From a bacterium (lineage in GTDB: Bacteria; Actinomycetota; Acidimicrobiia; Acidimicrobiales; CATQHL01), in NCBI GenBank assembly GCA_028824415.1, contig JAPPDX010000132.1, positions 1-41,131 on the forward strand: DNA of 41,131 bases, in the 5' to 3' direction. How positions within the stretch are numbered: the first letter of the stretch is position 1; every line of letters starts with the position of its first letter. Positions 18,482-26,917 of the stretch are shown here, piece after piece. Both the position numbers and the translations under genes were made by a program. Under the pieces are notes generated by a model. The model was given only the letters and a program-made list of their open reading frames with translations. It did not search any database and was not told the DNA's origin.

Positions 18482-19564
18482 CTACCAGCGACATGCCTGC
18501 GGTATCGCCGGGTGCTCGACGGCGGGATACTTCTTGTGCAGCGGCTGCACAACCTCCTCGCCGAAGCGCAGGATCTGCTCCCTGGCTGCCTCGAAGCCGG
18601 GGCCGGTCACCATGCGGAAACGCATCGTGAAGTACTGCACCCCGTACTCCTCGTGGTATTGCTCGAGCCGCTCACGGCACTGCGCCGGCGTGCCGATCAC
18701 GATGTGCTCCCGTGCACTCTCGGCGGTGATCTTCTCCGGCGAGTCGAAGGCGGGATGGTGCGCCAGGATCCCCTGGGCGCAGTAGAAGCGCATCTCCGAC
18801 ACGTAGTGCGTGCCGAACTCCGCCGCCGCCTGCTCGAAGCTGTCGGCAACCCAGCCGTTGCGCATGAGCACCACGAACGGCTCCTTGCCCAGCGAGCGGG
18901 CGCGGGCCCGGTAGGCGCCGACCTGCGACTCCCAGGTGTCCTTCAGGATCGGGAAGTCGTCACAGGTCCAGCTCTCGGCGTAGGTGGCGCAGCGCTCGAT
19001 GGAGACCGGGAACTGCCCGCCTCCCCAGAACGGGAAGCGGGGCTGCTGGTAGCAGTTCGGCGTCAGCAGGCCATCGCGCACCGAGTAGAAGTCGCCCTCG
19101 ACACTGAAGCGCTCACCCTTGGACAGGAGCGCCTGCTCGATGATGCGCACACTTTCGAGGTAGCGCCCCAGCATGCGCTCACGCGGCACCCCGAACTGGT
19201 CCCAGTAGCCCTCGTGGAAGCCCCGACCCCAGGTCATGAAGAGCCGCCCGCGGGACAGATTGTCGATGATGGCGCACTGCTCGGCCACGTGCATCGGGTG
19301 ATACAGGGTGTTGACCAGGCAATACGCGCCGATGGCCACGCGGCGGGTCTCCCGGGCCAGGATCATCAGCAGGTTCAGCGGCGACCCGAAGTAAGACTCG
19401 GTGCGGCCGTGGCGGTCGGGCACCTGGATCGAGTGGAATCCGGCCCTCTCGGCCAGGATGCACTCCTCCACGAGGGCGTGCAGCGTTGCGGAGGCGTTGC
19501 GCCGGTCGGGCAGCGGCTGGTCGTAACCGCCCGCGTTGGTGTCGACGAGATAGCCGATGCGCAT
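18482..19564 (-). CDS. Luciferase-like (LLM class) flavin-dependent monooxygenase
   Basis: A 360-residue TIM-barrel flavoenzyme of the bacterial luciferase-like family, which uses FMNH2 or F420. Typical segments are MRIGYLVDTNAGG, EERAGFHSIQVPD-type opening (AERAGFHSIQVPDRHGR), LLMILARETRRVAIGAYCLV, YHPMHVAEQCAIIDNLSRGR and RFMTWGRGF-like turn, and HIVIGTPAQCRERLEQYHEE near the C-terminus. It begins two bases after the stop of the acyl-CoA synthetase, so it belongs to the leftward arm of the P450 island and is its last gene. It could insert oxygen next to a carbonyl or hydroxylate the degraded skeleton. Cofactor choice is not decidable by eye. Confidence 0.88.
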   Translation of the reverse strand: MRIGYLVDTNAGGYDQPLPDRRNASATLHALVEECILAERAGFHSIQVPDRHGRTESYFGSPLNLLMILARETRRVAIGAYCLVNTLYHPMHVAEQCAIIDNLSRGRLFMTWGRGFHEGYWDQFGVPRERMLGRYLESVRIIEQALLSKGERFSVEGDFYSVRDGLLTPNCYQQPRFPFWGGGQFPVSIERCATYAESWTCDDFPILKDTWESQVGAYRARARSLGKEPFVVLMRNGWVADSFEQAAAEFGTHYVSEMRFYCAQGILAHHPAFDSPEKITAESAREHIVIGTPAQCRERLEQYHEEYGVQYFTMRFRMVTGPGFEAAREQILRFGEEVVQPLHKKYPAVEHPAIPQACRW

Positions 19565-19566
19565 GC

Positions 19567-21126
19567 TCAGACCTGCCGCTCGGCTTCCTCCCAGTAGGGC
19601 TCGCGCAGCTTGCGCTTCAGGATCTTGCCGGTGGGGGCCTTGGGAAGCTCCGCCACGAACTCCACCGAGCGGGGCTTCTGGTACGAGGCAAGGTTGGCGC
19701 GGGCCACATCGATGATCTCGTCCTCGGTGGCGCGCATCTCCGGCTTCAGCACCACGAATGCCTTCACCGACTCTCCCCACGTCTCGTCGGGAACGCCGAT
19801 GACAGCGCACTCCAGCACCGAGGCGTGGCAGGCGATGGCCTCCTCCACCTGCACCGAGTAGATGTTCTCGCCGCCGGAGATGATCATGTCCTTGGCCCGA
19901 TCCACGATGAACACGTAGCGCTCGTCGTCCCAGCAGGCGATGTCGCCGGTCCACATCCAGCCGTCCCGGATCGTCTGGTCGGTCAGATCGGGGCGGCGGA
20001 AGTAGCCCAGCATGTTCGCCTCGGATCGCACGATGATCTCGCCGGGCGTCTTGCCGTCGGTCGGCACGTCGCTGCCGTCGGGATGAACCACCCGCACCGA
20101 CGTCACGAAGCCCTCCCGCCCGCAGGAGCGCAGCCGCTCGGGCCGGTGGTCCTCGTGGATCGCCCGCAGGTGATCCTCCTGGGACAGGAAGCACATGGTG
20201 GTGCCCTCGGTCTGGCCGTATCCCTGGATCAGCGTGCAGGGGAACCGATCCAGGGCTTCGGTGATGACCCGTGAGGGCATCGGACCGCCGCCGTACTGGA
20301 TGTTGCGCAGGCTGGAGATGTCGTAGCGGTCGAAGCCGTCCACCGCCATCATCCAGTTCAACATCGTGGTGACGCCCAGGAAGGCCGACACCCGCTCGGC
20401 TTCGATGAGGTCCATCGCCAGGCGGGCGTCGAAGTTCATCAGCACCAGCGGGCAGCCGTGGGCCAGGTAGTTGATAGCCAGCACCACCGGGATGTGGAAC
20501 ATCTGGCCGGTGAGCATGTACACGTCGCTCGGCACGATTCGCTCGGCCACTGTCTGGTTCAACATCCCGAACCAGCAGCTGCGGTGGCTGTGCAGCGCTC
20601 CCTTGGACTCCCCGGTGGTTCCCCCGGTGTAGAGGATGAACAGCGGGTCGTCGCCGCCTATGGCCGCCGAGCCGGCGGGTTCGTCGTCAGAGGCGCTCGC
20701 CACGAGGCGTTCGTAGCTGCCGTCACCGTCGGGGCCGTACTGCAGCCAGTGCTCTACGCTGTCCACCATCCCCGAGAGGTCGGCTGCGACGGCGTGGTAG
20801 TCCGGCCCGCTGATGTAGACCCGCGGCTCACCGTTGTCGGTGATCTTCTTCAGCTCAGGCGGCGAGAGTCGCCAGTTCATGGGCTGCGCCACCAGCCCGG
20901 TGCGGCCGCAGGCGAAGTACACCGCCGCATACTCCATCGAGTTGCGGCTCAGCACGCCCACACGGTCGCCCTGCTCCAGACCCAGACCGCGCAGGCCGTT
21001 CGCCAGGCGCCGGACGTGATTGTCGAATTCGGCCCAGTTCACCCGTTGGGTGGTGGTGGCATCGATGATGGCAGTGCCCTGGGGTGTCTGCCGGGCCCAC
21101 TTCGCCGGGATCTGGCCGATGTTCAT
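19567..21126 (-). CDS. Acyl-CoA synthetase (AMP-dependent ligase)
   Basis: A 519-residue ANL-superfamily ligase that adenylates a carboxylic acid and transfers it to CoA. Motifs in order: P-loop ILYTGGTTGESKGALHSH near residue 190, YGQTEGTT, the TGDIACWD aspartate, DRAKDMIISGGENIYSVQVE hinge, and the C-terminal catalytic lysine in PTGKILKRKLRE. The ATG at 21126 lies inside a 17-base tandem duplication, the other copy of which supplies a six-codon upstream ORF whose TGA overlaps this ATG. Member of the leftward arm of the P450 island; likely activates the acid formed by oxidation of the substrate. Substrate unknown. Confidence 0.93.
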   Translation of the reverse strand: MNIGQIPAKWARQTPQGTAIIDATTTQRVNWAEFDNHVRRLANGLRGLGLEQGDRVGVLSRNSMEYAAVYFACGRTGLVAQPMNWRLSPPELKKITDNGEPRVYISGPDYHAVAADLSGMVDSVEHWLQYGPDGDGSYERLVASASDDEPAGSAAIGGDDPLFILYTGGTTGESKGALHSHRSCWFGMLNQTVAERIVPSDVYMLTGQMFHIPVVLAINYLAHGCPLVLMNFDARLAMDLIEAERVSAFLGVTTMLNWMMAVDGFDRYDISSLRNIQYGGGPMPSRVITEALDRFPCTLIQGYGQTEGTTMCFLSQEDHLRAIHEDHRPERLRSCGREGFVTSVRVVHPDGSDVPTDGKTPGEIIVRSEANMLGYFRRPDLTDQTIRDGWMWTGDIACWDDERYVFIVDRAKDMIISGGENIYSVQVEEAIACHASVLECAVIGVPDETWGESVKAFVVLKPEMRATEDEIIDVARANLASYQKPRSVEFVAELPKAPTGKILKRKLREPYWEEAERQV

Positions 21127-21151
21127 GGCTCAGTGATGTTCATGGCTCAGT
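21118..21151. repeat. Perfect 17-bp tandem duplication at a gene junction
   Basis: GATGTTCATGGCTCAGT occurs twice in direct tandem (21118-21134 and 21135-21151). The unit contains, on the minus strand, both the TGA stop of the NTF2-like gene and an ATG. The right-hand copy carries the real stop and a spare ATG; the left-hand copy carries the real ATG of the ligase gene. Confidence 0.9.
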
Positions 21152-21551
21152 ACGGCAGGTCGAGGTGCAGGTGGCGGCGCTGGAGCTTCCATGCCCCGTC
21201 AACCAGAACCACGGTGTCGGTGTACACGCCGCTGGACAGCACCGTGAGGGCGCCTTCCTCCACCGAGATGAGGATCAGGTTGGAGACGGCGGTCACCGAC
21301 TCCTCGGTCTCGTCGGTGAAGTAGATGTTGGTGATGCAGTGACGCCGCTGGTCGGTCTGGGTCTCGTGAGCCCCCTCGAACAGGGCGCGGATGTTGTCCT
21401 TGCCCGCGAAGACCATGGGCTCGTTGCCGGCGATGACCAGTTCGAAGACGCTGTCCTCCAGGAACAGGTCCAGGATGAACTCCAGGTCGCCGGTGTCGTA
21501 GGCAGTGCCGGCCCGGTTCAGCAGGCCGGTGATCGCAAGTGTGTCAGCCAT
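21147..21551 (-). CDS. NTF2-like / SnoaL-fold protein
   Basis: A 134-residue cone-shaped alpha+beta fold protein. The N-terminal helices (LAITGLLNRAGTAYDTGDLE) and strands FILDLFLEDSVFELVIAG, ending GAWKLQRRHLHLDL, fit the SnoaL/limonene-epoxide-hydrolase/ketosteroid-isomerase superfamily (nuclear transport factor 2 fold). Members isomerise, cyclise or hydrolyse terpenoid, steroid or polyketide intermediates, and some are non-catalytic. Start ATG at 21551 follows AAGGAG with seven-base spacing. It sits between the SDR and the ligase in the leftward arm; a second member of the same fold is in the rightward arm at 29207. Confidence 0.85.
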   Translation of the reverse strand: MADTLAITGLLNRAGTAYDTGDLEFILDLFLEDSVFELVIAGNEPMVFAGKDNIRALFEGAHETQTDQRRHCITNIYFTDETEESVTAVSNLILISVEEGALTVLSSGVYTDTVVLVDGAWKLQRRHLHLDLPY

Positions 21552-21629
21552 TGTGGGCTCCTTCGCTTGTGGTGCTCGTCGGTTCTGTGTCCGGTCGGGG
21601 TCGGTGGGCGTCCGGTCGGGGCGGGTCCG

Positions 21630-22445
21630 CTAGTCCAGGCCGATCTGGTCGACTGTTCCTCGCCAAGCCAGGGATCCGCCGTCGATGAGAATGTAGGCGC
21701 CGTTGATGAAGGACGCCTGCGGGCTGGCCAGGAAGCAGACCAACTCGCCGACCTCCTCCGGCAGACCGAGCCGCGGGATGAGGCTCGTGTTCACGAGCGC
21801 CTTCTCGAAGGCCACCGGATCCTCGGCCTGCTGCACGAACCGGGTCACCATCTCGGTGGCGATGGCTGTGGGGCCGTAGCAGTTGACCCTGATGCCGTAC
21901 TGCGCCAGATCCACGGCCAGGTTCTGGGTCTGCAGGCGGATGCCGCCCTTGGAGGTGCCGTAGGCGGAGTTGCGGGGGTAGGCCGACTGCGAACCCGTCG
22001 ATGCGGCGTTGATAATGGATGCGTAGTCGCTCTGCTTGAGGTAGGGCACCGCGGCCTTGGCGCAGATCCACGGGGCGACGGCGTTGACCTCCACGACCCA
22101 GCGGAAGACGTCGAGGGGCATCGTCTCGATCGAGGTGTCCTCCCCGGCACGGGCCGTCTCGTGCACGCCGGCGTTGTTGTGCAGCACGTCGATGCCGCCG
22201 AACGCGTCAGCCGTGGCCGCCATCAACCCCTCCACCTGCTCGACGTCGGTGACATCGCAGACGTGGAAGGCGGCCGTGCCCCCAGCGTCTCGGATATCGG
22301 CGGCGACCTGCTCGCCGGCCTCGGCGGACGAGGCCAGATCGCTGACCATGACGGACGCTCCCTTGGCGCCGGCGACCCGGGCGGTGGCGGCTCCGATACC
22401 GCCGGCGGAGCCGGTGATGACGAAACGCATTCCTTCGATGCTCAT
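21630..22445 (-). CDS. Short-chain dehydrogenase/reductase (SDR)
   Basis: A 271-residue classical SDR. Cofactor motif TGSAGGIG at residues 11-18, NNAGVHE, catalytic Ser in INAASTGSQSAY and the YxxxK in SAYGTSKGG, and C-terminal FINGAYILIDGG. Probably NAD(P)-dependent oxidation or reduction of an alcohol or ketone in the island pathway. The start at 22445 (MSIEGMRF) is supported by AAAGGA eight bases upstream. The frame stays open to 22604 and would add KRPPTA repeats encoded by the tandem DNA repeat; I regard that as unlikely to be translated. Confidence 0.93.
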   Translation of the reverse strand: MSIEGMRFVITGSAGGIGAATARVAGAKGASVMVSDLASSAEAGEQVAADIRDAGGTAAFHVCDVTDVEQVEGLMAATADAFGGIDVLHNNAGVHETARAGEDTSIETMPLDVFRWVVEVNAVAPWICAKAAVPYLKQSDYASIINAASTGSQSAYPRNSAYGTSKGGIRLQTQNLAVDLAQYGIRVNCYGPTAIATEMVTRFVQQAEDPVAFEKALVNTSLIPRLGLPEEVGELVCFLASPQASFINGAYILIDGGSLAWRGTVDQIGLD

Positions 22446-22483
22446 TGGATGGTCCTTTCTGCGGTTGCTCGATGATCCATTGG

Positions 22484-22536
22484 TGGTTGGTGGTCGTTTG
22501 GCGGTTGGTGGTCGTTTGGCGGTTGGTGGTCGTTTG
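22484..22536. repeat. 18-bp tandem repeat, about three copies, upstream of the SDR gene
   Basis: GCGGTTGGTGGTCGTTTG occurs at 22501-22518 and 22519-22536, with a 17-base near-copy at 22484-22500. It lies in the 161-base gap between the P450 ending at 22607 and the SDR. No interspersed spacers, so not a CRISPR. Confidence 0.85.
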
Positions 22537-22606
22537 ACGGTAGTCGGAGCCTTGGCGGGTTCGGCGGGTCGGCCGCGGAGCGGCGCGGGGTCGCCGGCCG
22601 GCACCC

Positions 22607-23806
22607 TCAGGCGGCGGGTCGGAACGTCAGCGGCATGTGCTCCGGCGACCGCGTGAACACGCCCACCGGGGTCGGCGAGCCGTTGGCGAAGGCGATCTCC
22701 TCCATGGCGTCCAACAGCTGGTTGGTGCCGGTCTCCACCTCGTTCAGGGCCAGGATGGCGCCGACGCAGAAGTGCCGACCCAGGGCGAAGGAGGTGTGGT
22801 TGGCGGCCGCCGTGAAGGCCTTCTCCATATCGAGGTCCTCCCGGAAGATGTCGAAGCGGTCCGGGTCGGCGTACTTGCGGGGATCGCGGTTCGCCCCGGC
22901 GAGCAGGCAGGTGACCGTCGACCCGGCCGGGATGGCCCCCTCCGACATCTCCACGTCGGTGGCGGTCTCGCGCATGATCATCTGCACCGGCGGCGTGTGC
23001 CGCAGCGTCTCGGCGAAGGCGTTGCGGATGAGGCTGCGGTCGGCGCGTACCGCCTCCATCTGCTCGGGGTTCTCAATCAGGCGCCAGAACATGTTGGCCA
23101 TCGACTTGTCGGTGGTCTCGCCGCCGGCGGTCAGCAGCAGGCTCACGAAGGCCTTCACCTCGATGTCGCTGAGCCGCTCGCCGTCGATCTCGGCCTGGCA
23201 GAGCGTCGTCAGCAGGTCGTCGCCGGGAGAGCTCCGCCGGTCGGCGATGATCGGCAGCATGTACGCCTGCAACTCGTCGCGGGTGCGGATGCCGGCGGCC
23301 ATCACGTCCGGGTCGCCGATGAGGTTCGACAGGAACGCCATGATCGAGCTGTACCAGCCGTGGAACCGGTCGTGGTCGGACTTGGGCAGACCCAGCATGT
23401 CCACGATCACGTTGATCGGGAACCGGGTGGTGTACTGCTGCACGAAATCGACATGTCCGGCAGTTCGCCAGTTGTCGATCAGTTCGGCGCTGCAACGCTC
23501 GATGACCGGCATGAACTTCTCCCGCAGGTCGGCGCCGCGGAACGCCGGCGTGACCAGGTTGCGGTGGCGGGAGTGGTCGCGCCCCTCCATCTGCAGGATG
23601 GTCGGCCCGTGCACCGGCTCGAGCTGCCACTCATAGTTGTTGGACGTGAAGGCCGGATCCTTGAAGGCCCGCTCCACGTCCTCGTAGCGGCTGACCATGT
23701 AGGAGTTCATGGCCTCGTGGAAGTAGACCGGGTGCTCGTCGCGCATGAGTTCGAGCACCGGGAAGGGGTCCTCGGAGAACTCCGGCGAGAGGATGTCAGG
23801 GGTCAT
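22607..23806 (-). CDS. Cytochrome P450 (first of an adjacent paralogous pair)
   Basis: A 399-residue soluble bacterial P450. It has the I-helix oxygen-activation motif LTAGGETTDKS, the K-helix ExxR (ETLRH), and the heme-binding FALGRHFCVGA with the cysteine thiolate. The opening PDILSPEFSEDPFPVLELM and the NYEWQLEPVHGPT segment are shared nearly word for word with the next P450, and more loosely with the one at 30619. The ATG at 23806 has AAGGA upstream. It needs external ferredoxin and reductase, which are not in this window. Likely hydroxylates a hydrophobic substrate; the CYP family number cannot be assigned without alignment. Confidence 0.95.
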   Translation of the reverse strand: MTPDILSPEFSEDPFPVLELMRDEHPVYFHEAMNSYMVSRYEDVERAFKDPAFTSNNYEWQLEPVHGPTILQMEGRDHSRHRNLVTPAFRGADLREKFMPVIERCSAELIDNWRTAGHVDFVQQYTTRFPINVIVDMLGLPKSDHDRFHGWYSSIMAFLSNLIGDPDVMAAGIRTRDELQAYMLPIIADRRSSPGDDLLTTLCQAEIDGERLSDIEVKAFVSLLLTAGGETTDKSMANMFWRLIENPEQMEAVRADRSLIRNAFAETLRHTPPVQMIMRETATDVEMSEGAIPAGSTVTCLLAGANRDPRKYADPDRFDIFREDLDMEKAFTAAANHTSFALGRHFCVGAILALNEVETGTNQLLDAMEEIAFANGSPTPVGVFTRSPEHMPLTFRPAA

Positions 23807-23875
23807 GGTGTGTTCCTTCGATTCGCGGTCTCGACAGCAGCGGTGTGCTCCAACCTCTGCGCCCGGTCCCTCTCG

Positions 23876-25084
23876 TCAGGACGTCGGCCTGAAGCTCAGG
23901 TCCATGCGCAGGGGCGAGCGCGTGAATACGCCCTCCGGCGTCGGCGGGCCGTTGGCGAAGGTCAGGTCCTCGCAGGCGTCCAGCACGTGGTTGGTGCCCG
24001 TGACGACCTCGGTGAGCGCCAGCAGCGCCCCCACGCAGAAATGGCGCCCGAGCGCGAAGGTCAGGTGATTGGCCCCCGAGGTGAAGGCCCTCTCCACGTC
24101 CAGGTCGTCGCGGAAGATGTCGAAGCGATCAGGCTCCTCGAAGGCACGCGGGTCGCGGTTGGCTCCAGCCAGTAGGCACGTGACCGTGGAGCCCGCCGGG
24201 ATCCTCCCGCCGGTCACCTCCACGTCCTCGGACGGCTGGCGCATGATCATCAGCACCGGCGGCGTGTGCCGCAGGGTCTCGGCGAAGGCGTTGCGCACGA
24301 GACTACGGTCCTCGCGTACCGCCGCCATCTGGTCGGGATTCTCGATGAGCCGCCAGAACATGTTCGTGAGCGACCGGTCGGTGGTCTCGCCGCCCGCGGT
24401 CAGCAGCAGGCTCACGAACGACTTGATCTCGATGTCGCCGAGCCGCTCGCCGTCAACCTCGGCATGGACCAGCTTGGTGAGCAGGTCGTCGCGCGGGTTG
24501 TCGCGCCGGTCGGCGATCACCGGCAGCATGTACGCCTCGAGATCCTCACGCACCTGCTCGCCGGCGGCGTTGATCTCCGGATCACCGGCCAGGTTGGCGA
24601 GATAGATGTTGATCGTGGTGTACCAGCGATGGAACAGGGCGTGATCGCTCGGCGGCAATCCGAGCATGTCGACGATCACCTTGATGGGGAACCACGTGGT
24701 GTACTGCTGCACGAAGTCGACGTGGCCGTCGTGTCGCCAGGCGTCGAGCAACTCGGTGCTGTTGCGCTCGATGACGGGCAGGAAGCTCTCCTCCAGCACG
24801 CGGCCCCGGAAGGCGGGCGCCACGAGGTTGCGGTAGCGGGAGTGGTTGCGACCCTCCATGGACAGCAGGGTGGGCCCGTGCACAGGCTCGAGCTGCCACT
24901 CGTAGTTGAGGGTGGTGAAGACCGGATCCTTGAAGGCGCTGGAGACGTCGTCGTAGCGGGTGATGAGGTAGGAGTTCATCTGCTCGTGGAAGTACAGCGG
25001 GTGGTCCTCCCGCAGAGCCTCCAGGATCGGGTAGGGATCCTCGTTGAAGGCTGGCGAGAGAATGTCCGGTGCTTCGGCGGCCAT
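23876..25084 (-). CDS. Cytochrome P450 (second of the paralogous pair)
   Basis: A 402-residue P450 closely related to its neighbour: PDILSPAFNEDPYPILEAL, NYEWQLEPVHGPTLLSMEGR, I-helix LTAGGETTDRS, ETLRHTPPVLMIMR, and heme loop FALGRHFCVGA. I take the ATG at 25084 (MAAEAPDIL) because GGAAGGAG precedes it; upstream in-frame sequence has no comparable site. It is the first gene of the leftward arm and faces the DUF35 gene across the 170-base control region. The 69-base gap to the next P450 and the strong similarity suggest local gene duplication followed by divergence. Confidence 0.95.
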   Translation of the reverse strand: MAAEAPDILSPAFNEDPYPILEALREDHPLYFHEQMNSYLITRYDDVSSAFKDPVFTTLNYEWQLEPVHGPTLLSMEGRNHSRYRNLVAPAFRGRVLEESFLPVIERNSTELLDAWRHDGHVDFVQQYTTWFPIKVIVDMLGLPPSDHALFHRWYTTINIYLANLAGDPEINAAGEQVREDLEAYMLPVIADRRDNPRDDLLTKLVHAEVDGERLGDIEIKSFVSLLLTAGGETTDRSLTNMFWRLIENPDQMAAVREDRSLVRNAFAETLRHTPPVLMIMRQPSEDVEVTGGRIPAGSTVTCLLAGANRDPRAFEEPDRFDIFRDDLDVERAFTSGANHLTFALGRHFCVGALLALTEVVTGTNHVLDACEDLTFANGPPTPEGVFTRSPLRMDLSFRPTS

Positions 25085-25254
25085 GAGTCTCCTTCCCTCG
25101 GTGGTTCCGTGCTCGGATTGGCCGCGGCGGCGAGCGTTGCCGCAGGTCGCGGGCACGATGTGGCGTACTGCTGCGCCTGAACGATATCAAACAAGCGGTT
25201 GACAGTCCCCCGCCGTTGGTACAGTCCTACGGTGTGGGAACCAGCGTCGAGGCC
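25085..25254. promoter_or_regulatory. Divergent control region of the P450 island
   Basis: This 170-base gap separates the two arms. On the plus strand a consensus TTGACA lies at 25199-25204; the best -10 partner is TACAGT at 25220-25225, with a short 15-base spacer, so the promoter call is tentative. The adjacent ATATCAAACAAGCGGTT stretch is AT-rich for this genome. No regulator gene is adjacent, so control is probably by a protein encoded elsewhere. Confidence 0.35.
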
Positions 25255-25683
25255 ATGAGCGCCGCCGGCGGATCGAATGCGCTCGCTCTGGAGGCGTCCG
25301 GCCGCGATCCTCGCCCCGACGCCACCCCTGAAGGGCTGCGAGGTGGACGCTGCATCGTGTGCGGCTACCCCATGCTCGACCGACCACCGCTGTGCCCCCG
25401 CTGCGGGGGATCCCCCGTGGAACAAGCGACGTTCGGGCCGGGGGGAACGGTCTGGAGTTCGACGGTCCTGCGCATCCGTGTGGCGGACCGGAAGCCGCCG
25501 GCGGTTCTGGCGTACGTGGACTTCGATGAGGGTCCCCGCGCCCTCGTTCACGTGCACGGCACCGAGGACCGGCCGCTGCTGCCGGGCGCTCGTGTGCGCC
25601 TGCTCGGCCGCGACGATCGCGGCGATCCGGTGGTTGTCCCGGAGGCTGCCGGTGATCCCACCGGCAAGAGGGTGCAGCAATGA
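25255..25683 (+). CDS. DUF35 zinc-ribbon/OB-fold protein (acyl-CoA-associated partner of the thiolase)
   Basis: A ~142-residue protein with the rubredoxin-like zinc ribbon CIVCGYPMLDRPPLCPRCGG (two CxxC pairs) followed by an OB-fold (GTVWSSTVLRIRVADRKPP and beyond). DUF35 proteins bind acyl-CoA and act as obligate partners of thiolase-like aldolases or MaoC hydratases, for instance in steroid side-chain degradation. It directly precedes a thiolase-like gene, matching that pairing. The ATG at 25255 is chosen; an in-frame GTG at 25234 is also possible, and neither has a strong ribosome site. First gene of the rightward arm. Confidence 0.85.
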   Translation: MSAAGGSNALALEASGRDPRPDATPEGLRGGRCIVCGYPMLDRPPLCPRCGGSPVEQATFGPGGTVWSSTVLRIRVADRKPPAVLAYVDFDEGPRALVHVHGTEDRPLLPGARVRLLGRDDRGDPVVVPEAAGDPTGKRVQQ

Positions 25684-25753
25684 CCTGCGGACCTCGCGAG
25701 CACGCGCGGCCGACCCGTACGCCCGGCGCGCACGCCGGAGGGGGCGGACGGCC

Positions 25754-26917
25754 ATGACCGCTTCGGTTTCGGTCCAGGGTGTCGGCACCAGCCGGTTCGC
25801 CCGCCAACCCGAGACCCCGCCGACGCGCCTGGCCTGGCAGGCGGTCACCGAGGCGCTCGCAGATGCAGGGGTCGCGCCCGCCGCCGTCGAGGCCGTCTAC
25901 GCGGGCACGGTCTTCGGCGACCCGGGGGTCACCACGCGGACCCTGCAGCATCTCGGGATCACGGGCGTGCCGGTCGTGACCGTGGAGAACGCCTGCGCCA
26001 GCGGCACGACGGCCTTTCACGAGGCACAGGTGGCAGTCAGCCAGGGCCGCTACGAGACGGTGCTGGCGTTCGGCATCGAGACCATGACCGCGGTCTTCGA
26101 CGGACCGATCGAGCCACTGCCGTCGGATCCGGAGGGCGCCCAGGGCTTCGCCATGCCAAGCCTCTACGGCATGGCGGCGCACCGCTACCAGCACTGCCAC
26201 GGCGTCACACCCACCCAGATGGCGCTCGTGGCCGTGAAGAACCGGCGCCACGCCTTGGGCAACCCTCGCGCCCAGCACGCCGGCGAGTTCACCGTGGAAC
26301 AGATCCTCGAATCGCGGCCGATCTCGGACCCGCTGACACTGCTGCAGTGCTGTGACATCAGCGACGCCGCCGCGGCCGCCGTCCTGGGCCCGGCGAGGCC
26401 CGCCGGTGACGCCGGCAGCACGGCCGACGTCACCGTACGGGCTTCAACGCTGGCCTCGGGGCAGGCGTGGGACCACACCGCCGATCTGGTGTGGGGATGG
26501 CAACTCGTTGCCGACACCGCCCGGGCCGCGTTCGAGCAGGCCGGGATCGGACCGGAGGACATCGACGTCCTCGAGGTGCACGACGCCTTCACGATCGGGG
26601 AGATCGTCACGACCGAAGCACTGGGCCTGTGCGAGTTGGGCGGCGGCGGAGACCTGGTGGCCTCCGGCCACACGAGCCTCGGCGGCGCCCAGCCCGTCAA
26701 CCCGTCCGGCGGCCTGCTGGCCCGGGGCCACCCTCTCGGCGCCACCGGGTTGGGCCAGATCGCCGAGATCGTCTGGCAATTGCGCGGCACGGCCGAAGGC
26801 CGGCAAGTGGACAGCGCCCGGATCGGCGTCGTGGAGACCATGGGCGGCGGCACCGCCGGCATCGACGGCAACGCCTGCGTGGTGGCAGTGCTGGAGGCCC
26901 CCGGAGGGCGACGGTGA
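25754..26917 (+). CDS. Thiolase-family protein (SCP2/lipid-transfer-thiolase type)
   Basis: A 387-residue thiolase-fold protein. The nucleophile cysteine is in VENACASGTTAFHEA. The second motif reads EVHDAFTIGEI, so the HDCF cysteine common in SCP2-type thiolases is alanine. The third motif NPSGGLLARGHPLGATG retains its histidine, and the C-terminal loop reads ETMGGGTAGIDGN without a CxG cysteine. Losing the second cysteine argues against ordinary Claisen cleavage and leaves open retro-aldol chemistry with the DUF35 partner, as in Ltp2-type enzymes. The ATG at 25754 follows GGAGGGGG. Its TGA overlaps the GTG of the next P450 (GTGA). Confidence 0.9.
   Translation: MTASVSVQGVGTSRFARQPETPPTRLAWQAVTEALADAGVAPAAVEAVYAGTVFGDPGVTTRTLQHLGITGVPVVTVENACASGTTAFHEAQVAVSQGRYETVLAFGIETMTAVFDGPIEPLPSDPEGAQGFAMPSLYGMAAHRYQHCHGVTPTQMALVAVKNRRHALGNPRAQHAGEFTVEQILESRPISDPLTLLQCCDISDAAAAAVLGPARPAGDAGSTADVTVRASTLASGQAWDHTADLVWGWQLVADTARAAFEQAGIGPEDIDVLEVHDAFTIGEIVTTEALGLCELGGGGDLVASGHTSLGGAQPVNPSGGLLARGHPLGATGLGQIAEIVWQLRGTAEGRQVDSARIGVVETMGGGTAGIDGNACVVAVLEAPGGRR

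Noticed and set aside
22484-22536. Tandem 18-bp units considered as a CRISPR
   Set aside because: Units are directly adjacent with no spacers, and there are no cas genes.
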